Positions 28,489-35,809 of a stretch of DNA of 45,515 bases are shown here, one piece after another (position 1 is the stretch's first letter; every line of letters starts with the position of its first letter). Made by a program: the position numbers and the translations under genes. The DNA comes from a virus: the IMG/VR virus record IMGVR_UViG_3300042465_002270, positions 1-45,515 of that record; one strand, written 5' to 3'. The notes beneath the pieces are model-generated. The model saw nothing but the letters and a program-made list of their open reading frames with translations, was not told the origin of the DNA and did no database searches.

Positions 28489-28494
28489 TATAAT
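28489..28494 (+). promoter_or_regulatory. Extended -10 TGC-TATAAT
   Basis: Predicted start 28501; 23-nt leader before the first oxygenase gene of the cluster at 28524. Confidence 0.5.
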
Positions 28495-28523
28495 AAATTA
28501 TAACCTTAAAAGATGGGGATCTT

Positions 28524-29234
28524 ATGGATATTTATGATGAAAATGAAAATCATTGGTTTACAAAAGACAGGTCTGAAACAGTTTCAGGTAGAGTTGAAAG
28601 ATTAATGCCTCAAATCAATATTTCTATTAGTAATCCAGGATTAGGACTAAACATTTATCATAATGTTTTTTCTAAAGATGATTCAGAAAGATATATTAAT
28701 ACGCTTGAGCACAATCTTTCAGGAGATAAAAAATATAAGTGGTCAGAAGCTAAAGTTACAAACTCTGATGCCCCAATTAAAAAAGCAAGAGATTGTGTAG
28801 ACTTTAAATATAAGCAAGAAAATCTTGGGCCAAGAGATGAATCTAATCAAGACTTAATTGATCTTCATGAAGAGATTTACCAAAAGCTAAAAATGTGTGT
28901 AGACGACTATGCTCATTATTGGGGAATTAATGTTACATATTACGAAGCATTTAACTTTGTAAAGTATGAGGGTGAAGGAACTCACTTTAATATTCATGCT
29001 GATCATGGCCCTGCTTATAATTGTACAGTCTCTGCTGTTATCTATATTAATGATGATTATGAAGGCGGAGAGATTAAGTTTCCAAGATTAGATAATTTTG
29101 TTCATACTCCAAAAGTTGGAGATATAGCTATATTCCCTTCAAACTATATTTATGAACATGCTTCTTTGCCAATGAAAACAGGAACAAAATATTGTGTTGT
29201 TATTATGACAGACATAAACGAGCTGAGCCATTAA
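28524..29234 (+). CDS. 2OG-Fe(II) oxygenase 1 (prolyl-4-hydroxylase type)
   Basis: A 236-aa oxygenase with the complete double-stranded beta-helix active site: H158-A-D160 (HADHG), distal H212 (YEHASLP) and the 2OG-binding K222 (TGTKYCVV). YINDDYEGGEIKFPRL lies between, as in P4H-type enzymes. Family members hydroxylate prolyl or other residues, using Fe(II), 2-oxoglutarate and O2. It is closest to the oxygenase at 30015 (both share YNCTVS, NDDYEGGE and FPSN). Starts the oxygenase cluster; overlaps the next gene at TAATG. Confidence 0.9.
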   Translation: MDIYDENENHWFTKDRSETVSGRVERLMPQINISISNPGLGLNIYHNVFSKDDSERYINTLEHNLSGDKKYKWSEAKVTNSDAPIKKARDCVDFKYKQENLGPRDESNQDLIDLHEEIYQKLKMCVDDYAHYWGINVTYYEAFNFVKYEGEGTHFNIHADHGPAYNCTVSAVIYINDDYEGGEIKFPRLDNFVHTPKVGDIAIFPSNYIYEHASLPMKTGTKYCVVIMTDINELSH

Positions 29235-30004
29235 TGAATAAGTTGGCAATCTTTAGATCTTTTAGGCCTTGGCTAAATAAGGATAGTGTTTCTGTTCCAG
29301 CACCAACACAGAATGTTATTCCTCAATGGTATAAGGATGCAGACAGATTTGCAAAAAATCCAATGAACAATGAATATTATAATGCACCAAAAGAAACTTG
29401 CCCTTTTCCAAAAGACGGTACAGTAGATGACTATGGAAAAATTCCTACATGGAAAGCATGTCCTGCAATCATGGATGCATTTTCAACTGGATATGTTTTT
29501 AAAACTCCTTGCGATTTAATATTTTCTAAAAACGTACAAGGAGTTATTGGTGTAAAGATTGAAGATAGTAGATATCAAGATTTCTGTACTCAAAGACCAC
29601 CGATGCCACAGTTTGAGCATCCAAAAGGATTCTATGAGCACCATTTTGCTTGGTCTTCTGATTGGGGGCTAGAGTTACCAGAAGGATATAGTGCTTTGTT
29701 TATGACACCAATGAATAGATTTGATCTGCCATTTTTAAACACAACAGGAATTGTTGACTCAGATAAGGTTCATTTGCTTGGAAGCTTTCCATTCTTTATT
29801 GCAGAAGGTTGGGAAGGAACAATTCTAGCAGGCACTCCATACCTACAAGTCTTACCATTTAAAAGAGAAAACTGGAAAAGTGAAGTAGAGATATTAGGAC
29901 AGGCTGAGATTTATGATAAAATGTTTAACAACATGAAGTTTTATAGACAGCCTGATGGCGGAGTATATAAAAATAAAGTTTGGTCAAGAAGAGAATACAA
30001 ATAA
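29234..30004 (+). CDS. Unknown protein within oxygenase cluster
   Basis: A 256-aa soluble protein starting at a TAATG overlap with oxygenase 1. It is rich in aromatic residues and Pro (VIPQWYKDADRFAK, PFLNTTGIVDSD, AGTPYLQVLPFKRENW), which suggests a jelly-roll or cupin-like beta fold. No HxD iron site is visible. I recall proteins of this kind next to oxygenases in cyanophage and other aquatic phage genomes, without known function. It may be a partner, an acceptor-handling protein or another modifying enzyme. Confidence 0.7.
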   Translation: MNKLAIFRSFRPWLNKDSVSVPAPTQNVIPQWYKDADRFAKNPMNNEYYNAPKETCPFPKDGTVDDYGKIPTWKACPAIMDAFSTGYVFKTPCDLIFSKNVQGVIGVKIEDSRYQDFCTQRPPMPQFEHPKGFYEHHFAWSSDWGLELPEGYSALFMTPMNRFDLPFLNTTGIVDSDKVHLLGSFPFFIAEGWEGTILAGTPYLQVLPFKRENWKSEVEILGQAEIYDKMFNNMKFYRQPDGGVYKNKVWSRREYK

Positions 30005-30014
30005 GGAGAATAGA

Positions 30015-30671
30015 ATGGAAACATGGACAGAAAAAATAGACCTTGGTAATGGAATCTTTTGTTACAAGGGTGTAATTAAAAAAGAAATTGATGTAATAAA
30101 AAGACTTGAAGATAATCTTAAGCCAGAAGGAGATACCACTGGGTACAGCTGGCAACCTGCGTATGTAGGATACAAACAACTAATGCCAGACTATAGAGAT
30201 TGTAATGATTTTAAGTTTAAGAAAACAGATATTGAAAATGATAAAAGTCAAGTCAGTCTAAACCTTCAATCACTTTGGCAAGATCTTTATGATGTAAAAT
30301 TACCAGCAGTAGAAGATTATTGCAGAATGTACAATATTCATAATTTGAAATATTGGGAAGCTTTTAATTTTATTAAATATGGTCAAGGTCAACACTTTAT
30401 GGAACATCACGATCATGGGTTTTCTTATAATTGTACTGTTTCTTTAGTTTCATATGTTAATGATGACTATGAGGGCGGAGAACTTTTCTTTAGACTACAG
30501 AACCTAAAAGTCAAAGCAGAGGCTGGGGATTTGTTTATTTTCCCATCAAACTTTATGTATCCACATCAAGCCATGCCAGTAACTTCTGGAACTAAATATT
30601 CTATTGTAACAATGCTTGATTACAGTAAAAAGTTTCACACTCCAGAAATGTATAGTGCAGAGGCAGACTAA
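30015..30671 (+). CDS. 2OG-Fe(II) oxygenase 2 (prolyl-4-hydroxylase type)
   Basis: A 218-aa oxygenase. The ATG after AAGGAG was chosen over an in-frame start inside the upstream gene. Iron ligands H131-H-D133 (EHHDHG) and H184 (YPHQAMP), 2OG anchor K194 (SGTKYSIV). Shares NCTVSLVSYVNDDYEGGELF with family members. Overlaps the next gene at TAATG. Confidence 0.9.
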   Translation: METWTEKIDLGNGIFCYKGVIKKEIDVIKRLEDNLKPEGDTTGYSWQPAYVGYKQLMPDYRDCNDFKFKKTDIENDKSQVSLNLQSLWQDLYDVKLPAVEDYCRMYNIHNLKYWEAFNFIKYGQGQHFMEHHDHGFSYNCTVSLVSYVNDDYEGGELFFRLQNLKVKAEAGDLFIFPSNFMYPHQAMPVTSGTKYSIVTMLDYSKKFHTPEMYSAEAD

Positions 30672-31387
30672 TGTTTAATATCTCAGTTGAAAAAACACAG
30701 GGGGCTTTGTTTGATATTCAGCCCATGTCAATTAAAAGAGACTGGATGGATGTAACATCAGAAGGCCATGCTTATAGATGTTTTCCAGTAACCCAATCAA
30801 ACGTAATTGGCTGGAGTCTTTCTTGTGTAGAAGATATTGAGTTTATTTGGGATGGAGTTAATGATCAAACTCCAGATCGTGTTGAAATATTCAGCCCATC
30901 GGGAGCATATTCTGGAAGAGGTCAATCTTCTATAAGTTTAAATACGGGTTTAGTTTTTAGAACAGACAAAGATGTAAGTATTTTTACTATTAATCCAGTA
31001 AATTATTTTAGCAATGAGTTTGAAACAATGTCATCATTAATGAGCACATCTTTTTATGACAATCCTCTGCCTTTAGCTATTAAAGCAAAAGTAGCAAACA
31101 AAAGAGTGGTTATCAAAGCTGGAACCCCAGTTGCTACAATAATTCCTATATCTTTGTCAAATTTAAACGGTACAAATATTGAAATTGTTAAATACCAAGA
31201 CAATGATAGAACAAGATTAGAAGCCAATATGTCCTATGGAAATGCTGCACAAGAAATAAATAAAACTGGGAAATGGACAGACTGGTATAGAGATGCGGTA
31301 AATGAAAACAAAGAATCTCAAGGTTCACATGAGGTAAAAACATTAAAACTAAGCGTAACAGACAATACGAAGGGTGATATAATATAA
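30671..31387 (+). CDS. Unknown protein, possibly DUF6065-like
   Basis: A 238-aa protein. AYRCFPVTQSNVIGWSLSC (about 34-52) followed by FIWDG and a late AGTPVATIIPI segment recalls the DUF6065 family of phage proteins, which sit near oxygenases and have unknown function; the family name is tentative. The C-terminal part is charged and probably flexible. It shares the AGTPxxxxxP element with the protein at 29234, so the two may be distant relatives. Confidence 0.65.
   Translation: MFNISVEKTQGALFDIQPMSIKRDWMDVTSEGHAYRCFPVTQSNVIGWSLSCVEDIEFIWDGVNDQTPDRVEIFSPSGAYSGRGQSSISLNTGLVFRTDKDVSIFTINPVNYFSNEFETMSSLMSTSFYDNPLPLAIKAKVANKRVVIKAGTPVATIIPISLSNLNGTNIEIVKYQDNDRTRLEANMSYGNAAQEINKTGKWTDWYRDAVNENKESQGSHEVKTLKLSVTDNTKGDII
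31378..31383 (+). promoter_or_regulatory. Extended -10 TGA-TATAAT, leaderless
   Basis: Predicted start 31390, exactly the ATG of oxygenase 3. The box overlaps the last codons of the upstream gene. Confidence 0.55.
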
Positions 31388-31389
31388 AT

Positions 31390-32070
31390 ATGGAACAAAA
31401 TAAAGACTCATATACAGTAGTTAAAAGAACACCGTCTATAACTCCATCTGGGTGGTTTGGGGATAGCAAAGACATGATTGTTGAGCTAGAAAACTTTATG
31501 ACGCAGGAAGAGATAGAGTTTTTAGAAAAAGCTGCCAAATCTTTAACAATTTGGGATGTAACCGAAAGCCATGTAAATGAAAATGGAACTGTTACCTATG
31601 ATTCAGATTATTGGAAGGATAGAGTTGCAACTCAGCCAACCTTAGACAAGAATGATCCTAAAATATCACCAATAGTTGCTGGCCTATTTCAAAGATTAAA
31701 ACCAATTGTAGAAGAGTTTTATAAAGTAGAAGTTCACCCAACTGGAACAACCATTGTTAAGTGGCTTCCTGGACAATTTCAAAAACCTCATGCAGATAAA
31801 GAATTACATGAAGGCCCAGATGCTGGAACTCCAAACGATTTTCCCAACTATGATCTTTCTAGTTTGTTTTATTTAAATGACGACTACGAAGGTGGAGAAC
31901 TATACTTCCCACTACAAGGTGTGCAGTTTAAACCTAAAAAAGGTGCTGCTTACTTTTTCCCAGGGGATAAAAATTATATTCATGGAGTTACTGAGATTAA
32001 GAGTGGCATAAGATTTACATGTCCATTTTTTTGGGAGATTAAAAAACATACGGGGGAGAGACAACCATGA
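31390..32070 (+). CDS. 2OG-Fe(II) oxygenase 3 (prolyl-4-hydroxylase type)
   Basis: A 226-aa oxygenase with H134-A-D136 (KPHADKEL), H198 (YIHGVTEI) and R208 (SGIRFTCPF) in the 2OG position, where members 1 and 2 have Lys. LFYLNDDYEGGELYFPLQG is the family core. No ribosome site but a -10 box placed for leaderless expression. It overlaps oxygenase 4 by 4 bases (ATGA). Confidence 0.9.
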   Translation: MEQNKDSYTVVKRTPSITPSGWFGDSKDMIVELENFMTQEEIEFLEKAAKSLTIWDVTESHVNENGTVTYDSDYWKDRVATQPTLDKNDPKISPIVAGLFQRLKPIVEEFYKVEVHPTGTTIVKWLPGQFQKPHADKELHEGPDAGTPNDFPNYDLSSLFYLNDDYEGGELYFPLQGVQFKPKKGAAYFFPGDKNYIHGVTEIKSGIRFTCPFFWEIKKHTGERQP

Positions 32071-32933
32071 CAGAGCCAGCGCTTAACCCAATAGAAATAT
32101 ATCCACAAATATTTGTTTATAAAAATATGTTTAAGGATATAACAAAGACGCACTCCGAGTTAAAAAATTCTTCAGGTCACGAAGACGAACTGCTAAATGA
32201 GTGGACAAAATGGTCTGACTTTGGAGAGTATTTAAACCCTACATTTAAAGATCATCCACACGGATTTAGCACAGAGTATTTGCAGCAGATAGAAACTAAA
32301 ACAGATAAACAGGAAGTTCAAAAACTTGCACTTCTAGAATTATTTAATAACTTTTATGCAGTAACAAAAGACTACGCTATTAAAAATAATATAGATCTTG
32401 ATCAAGATAAAGAGATAACAAATCATTATGGAGAACAGGTAAAAGAGTGGAACAGGTCTGGACCATCTATAGCAAGATATAGAACAGACATTGTAGACCC
32501 AATAGCCATGACATATCATTCTGACTATATACGCCAACCAATTGTTAGCCCAGGGTACAAGTTTGTAATAACTGCTCTAGTGTATTTTAATGATGACTAT
32601 GATGGTGGAGAGATTGACTTTATTGTTGATGGAGAAGCCTATAAGTATAAGCCAGAAGCAGGAGACTTTTTAGTATTTCCATCAGGTCATCCAGACATAC
32701 TAACAAAGAACGGCTCAGTCTATATTCACGGAGTTATGCCAGCAAAAAAGACAAGTAAATACCTATCCAGAATGTATTGGATGAAGTATTCTCTTGGAGA
32801 TGATGAATGGTTTGAAAAAGAGAAAGAATTTGGAAAAGATGTTTGGGAATCAATGCAGCCAGATATAATGCAAAAGTTTAGAGATGAACATCCCAATAAA
32901 ATTAATGCAGACAAAGAAAGAAGGATAAAATGA
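32067..32933 (+). CDS. 2OG-Fe(II) oxygenase 4
   Basis: A 288-aa oxygenase, the longest of the set. H151-S-D153 (YHSDYIR), H221 (YIHGVMP) and K231 (TSKYLSRMYW) form the active site; LVYFNDDYDGGEIDF is the core strand. About 130 N-terminal and 50 C-terminal residues, helical and charged, are additions not shared with the shorter members and may bind a specific substrate. Coupled by 4-base overlaps on both sides. Confidence 0.9.
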   Translation: MTEPALNPIEIYPQIFVYKNMFKDITKTHSELKNSSGHEDELLNEWTKWSDFGEYLNPTFKDHPHGFSTEYLQQIETKTDKQEVQKLALLELFNNFYAVTKDYAIKNNIDLDQDKEITNHYGEQVKEWNRSGPSIARYRTDIVDPIAMTYHSDYIRQPIVSPGYKFVITALVYFNDDYDGGEIDFIVDGEAYKYKPEAGDFLVFPSGHPDILTKNGSVYIHGVMPAKKTSKYLSRMYWMKYSLGDDEWFEKEKEFGKDVWESMQPDIMQKFRDEHPNKINADKERRIK

Positions 32934-33685
32934 ATCTAAACAATAAAAAAAGAATTACAAAGGACATAGTTATTTATGAAAACTTTGTTACTGATGAAGA
33001 GTGCCAAAAAATGGTTCAAGCACTTGATGCTCAAGCAGAGGGTGGAAAGTTATCATGGATGCCTATCTCATTTTATGAGTCATACTCTTCTGTACTTCCA
33101 CAAGACAATGACCAAGAAGTTCTTGACGTTGGACTATCTCCAACTATTTTTTCAGATATTGAAAAGATGATGCCAGAAGCAATTGCTTCCGTACACGACT
33201 TAGATCCAAAGGTAATATCAAAAATTGGATACCATACACAAAAGTGGGAGCCAGGAGCATACGCAAGAATTCACTCTGACAATACAGATGAGCATGGAAA
33301 ATCTGGGGCATTTACGAGAAGTAGGTATGCAGGCTTTTTATACCTTAATGACGACTTTGAGGGAGGACTGCTTAAGTTTCCAGCACAAGACGTAGAGATT
33401 CAACCAAAGGTTGGAATGCTTGCCGTATTTGACGGAGGATTTAACAACATGCACGAAGTATCCCTTATTACAAGTGGAGTAAGATATACCATCGGATCTT
33501 TCTGGGATGACAGAGAAGAATCAGATTATCCGCAAGAACTAAGAGATGCCTGGGCTGTAGAAATGAAAGAGACTAGAGCCAATCAAGAAATTGAAAGAGC
33601 AGAGTGGCAAGAGCTTTTAAAGCAAGGTTGGAAGTTGGATGCAAATGGAAATAAGTACAAGGTAGAAGATATTCTAAATGATTGA
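32930..33685 (+). CDS. 2OG-Fe(II) oxygenase 5
   Basis: A 251-aa oxygenase: H115-S-D117 (IHSDNTDEHGK), H175 (NMHEVSL) and R185 (SGVRYTIGSFW). FLYLNDDFEGGLLKFPAQD is the core. The C-terminal 50 residues form a charged helix. Overlaps the next gene by 8 bases. Confidence 0.9.
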   Translation: MNLNNKKRITKDIVIYENFVTDEECQKMVQALDAQAEGGKLSWMPISFYESYSSVLPQDNDQEVLDVGLSPTIFSDIEKMMPEAIASVHDLDPKVISKIGYHTQKWEPGAYARIHSDNTDEHGKSGAFTRSRYAGFLYLNDDFEGGLLKFPAQDVEIQPKVGMLAVFDGGFNNMHEVSLITSGVRYTIGSFWDDREESDYPQELRDAWAVEMKETRANQEIERAEWQELLKQGWKLDANGNKYKVEDILND

Positions 33686-34337
33686 GTCCTTAAAAAAACA
33701 GTTGACAGATGCTGGCTATGTAGTTGAAGATATTACCTCAAAACTATTTTCTGTTGAAAACTTTTTATCACAAGATCAAATAGATACTTTTTGGGATATT
33801 ATAAATAGTACATCTCAAGAAGACTGGGAAGTAGAATATCACGCAAACTTAAAAAACTTTTGCATGCAAAAATTTGGTAGAGATGATGTAGATAATCTGG
33901 TTGCTGAAGGTAAGTTTGAAGTTACTCAAAATTGGAAAGATAAAAATTTTAATATATTACACCATGAGATATACAGACCATTATATGATGGTTTAAACTC
34001 AATGGTAGTAAAATCTGATCCAGAGTTAATTTTAAGTGGTTTTGCAACAATTCAAAGAATGCAAGCGGGGGTAGAATTAAAATCTCACACAGATCAAAGA
34101 ACAGATCCATCTATAAAATATGCTACAATTGTATATATTAATGATGACTATGTAGATGGTGAGTTATTTTTCCCAAACCTTGATATCCAGTTAAGGCCTA
34201 AACCAGGAACTATGTTATTTTTTCCAGGCGATGAAAAGTATGAACATGGAGTCAAGCATGTAGGAGATGGACCAGTAAGATATGTTCTTGTTGGATTCAT
34301 TAAAGAAAAAGATCACTATCAAAAGAATAGGTACTAG
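33678..34337 (+). CDS. 2OG-Fe(II) oxygenase 6
   Basis: A 219-aa oxygenase: H137-T-D139 (SHTDQRTD), H190 (YEHGVKH) and R201 (GPVRYVLVGF). IVYINDDYVDGELFFPNLD is the core, with VDGE in place of the usual EGGE. N-terminal helical region as in other members. Followed 10 bases later by oxygenase 7. Confidence 0.9.
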   Translation: MIESLKKQLTDAGYVVEDITSKLFSVENFLSQDQIDTFWDIINSTSQEDWEVEYHANLKNFCMQKFGRDDVDNLVAEGKFEVTQNWKDKNFNILHHEIYRPLYDGLNSMVVKSDPELILSGFATIQRMQAGVELKSHTDQRTDPSIKYATIVYINDDYVDGELFFPNLDIQLRPKPGTMLFFPGDEKYEHGVKHVGDGPVRYVLVGFIKEKDHYQKNRY

Positions 34338-34347
34338 GAGGCACCAA

Positions 34348-34977
34348 ATGGATAGAGAAATACTTGAAGAAAAGGTTTACTATTACACAAATGTAATTGA
34401 AGACCCAAAAAGACTTGTTGAAGCAATTGAGAATGACAATCAAGATCCTTGGGGCGAATGGATGGCGTGTAGTGGACAAGAGTATGTCTATGGAACAGAT
34501 AAAAGTATTTCCCAGGCAGACCCATCAGATGAAAAGAATACTTATATTTATTCCACACTACAAAAGGCTTTTGACGATGTAGCAAGAGACTATGCAGCAG
34601 CCCAAGGTATTACAGAAGAGCCTAAACTATTTCCAATGTATCCAATTAAAAAATATCAAGCTGGTACATTTATGGGAGCACACTTTGATCAACAAGAGGG
34701 AGACGAAAGACTAAAAGTTTCTTTTGTTATGTACCTAAATGATGATTATGAAGGTGGGGAAATATCTTTTACTATTGCTTCTCCAGGAGGAATATTAACA
34801 GAGGCAAGACCTCCAGCAGATTTTGCAGAAGCCGAAAAAGGATTAAACTATACATTTGCTATAAAGCCAAAAGCAGGAAGCATCATTGTATTCCCACCAT
34901 CACCTCCATATCACCATACAGCACACCTAGTTAAGAGTGGCTTTAAGATTATGGTTCCACAACATTGGATTCATTAA
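34348..34977 (+). CDS. 2OG-Fe(II) oxygenase 7
   Basis: A 209-aa oxygenase. The ATG after AGGAGG was chosen; an in-frame frame upstream lies inside the previous gene. H112-F-D114 (AHFDQQEGD), a YHHTAH segment in which H190 best fits the distal ligand, and K200 (SGFKIMVPQHW). It has an insert of about 28 residues (GGILTEARPPADFAE...) between the core strands. It ends inside the start region of the dehydrogenase gene. Confidence 0.9.
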   Translation: MDREILEEKVYYYTNVIEDPKRLVEAIENDNQDPWGEWMACSGQEYVYGTDKSISQADPSDEKNTYIYSTLQKAFDDVARDYAAAQGITEEPKLFPMYPIKKYQAGTFMGAHFDQQEGDERLKVSFVMYLNDDYEGGEISFTIASPGGILTEARPPADFAEAEKGLNYTFAIKPKAGSIIVFPPSPPYHHTAHLVKSGFKIMVPQHWIH

Positions 34978-35647
34978 TATTAAAACAGCTATAGTAACTG
35001 GAGCAAGCAAGGGTGTAGGGTTAGCAACAGTTAAACGTTTGTCTGAAAATGGATACAAAGTTATTGCTGTTTCAAGAAATCTTTCAAAAGTGTCTAAGAT
35101 TATATCTGATAACGTTGAGGTATATAACCTAGACATAACAGACTCTAAAGCAATAGAAATATTCTTTGAAAAATACAAAGATATTACTTTAGATCTTCTA
35201 GTTAATAATGCTGGAGGAGGATCAGGTCCAACTCATATTATTAATGAAACTCCAGAAAATTTTAGAAAAGCCTATGACATAAACGTTACTGGCCCTATGT
35301 ATTTATCTCAACTATTTGTTCCTTGTATGGAGAAATCACAATCTCCAACTATTATATTTATTACTTCTTTTGGTGGCAAGGTCCCATATCGTGGTGGAGG
35401 AAATTATACAAATGCTAAAAGAGGTGAACGTGGCTTAATTGATACAATGAGACTTGAGTTTCCTCAATTTGGTATTAAAATTACAGAAATCTGTCCAGCA
35501 ACTATTGATACCCAAGAACAAAAACGGGAGCATGCATTAACTGCAGAAGATTTAGCAGAAGCTATTTACTGGGTAGGATCATTACCAAGTCATGTTAATA
35601 TAAATGAAATTGAAATTTGTCATATCAACAGTAGCAAGTATAATTAG
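34937..35647 (+). CDS. Short-chain dehydrogenase/reductase
   Basis: A Rossmann-fold SDR with TGASKGVG (21-28, cofactor loop), NNAG (90-93) and the catalytic S144, Y157 and K161 (GNYTNAKRG), all correctly spaced. It oxidises or reduces an alcohol or carbonyl with NAD(P)H. No ATG precedes the domain: the start is either the GTG at 34937, overlapping oxygenase 7 by 41 bases (236 aa), or an ATT at 34973 or 34979. It ends the modification operon; its substrate may be a sugar or an oxygenase product (inference). Confidence 0.8.
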   Translation: MALRLWFHNIGFINIKTAIVTGASKGVGLATVKRLSENGYKVIAVSRNLSKVSKIISDNVEVYNLDITDSKAIEIFFEKYKDITLDLLVNNAGGGSGPTHIINETPENFRKAYDINVTGPMYLSQLFVPCMEKSQSPTIIFITSFGGKVPYRGGGNYTNAKRGERGLIDTMRLEFPQFGIKITEICPATIDTQEQKREHALTAEDLAEAIYWVGSLPSHVNINEIEICHINSSKYN

Positions 35648-35686
35648 TTTTTTATTTATAACACTTTTGTTATATAAAAGTACTAA
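35644..35686 (+). terminator. AT-rich hairpin after modification operon
   Basis: TTAGT...ACTAA brackets a nearly continuous AT-rich stem with the inner pair TATAAC/GTTATA, directly over the stop codon of the dehydrogenase gene. It lacks a clear T-run after the stem, so termination is possible but not certain. Confidence 0.4.
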
Positions 35687-35744
35687 CTATAAACAATAAC
35701 TTTATACATTAAAACTGAGCGTGGAATTGTTTTTAATTCTATGC

Positions 35745-35750
35745 TATACT
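35745..35750 (+). promoter_or_regulatory. Extended -10 TGC-TATACT upstream of nrdJ
   Basis: Predicted start 35757, giving a 53-nt leader with an AGAAAGGTGG ribosome site. This is longer than most leaders here. No cobalamin riboswitch can be recognised in it. Confidence 0.5.
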
Positions 35751-35809
35751 TAGGACTACTTCCGATTCTACGAAGTACTCAACCAATATTAGAAAGGTGG
35801 CATACTTAA

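Noticed and set aside
35648-35809. Cobalamin riboswitch ahead of the B12-dependent reductase
   Set aside because: Only a 53-nt predicted leader with small weak hairpins is present; no B12-box-like sequence was recognised.
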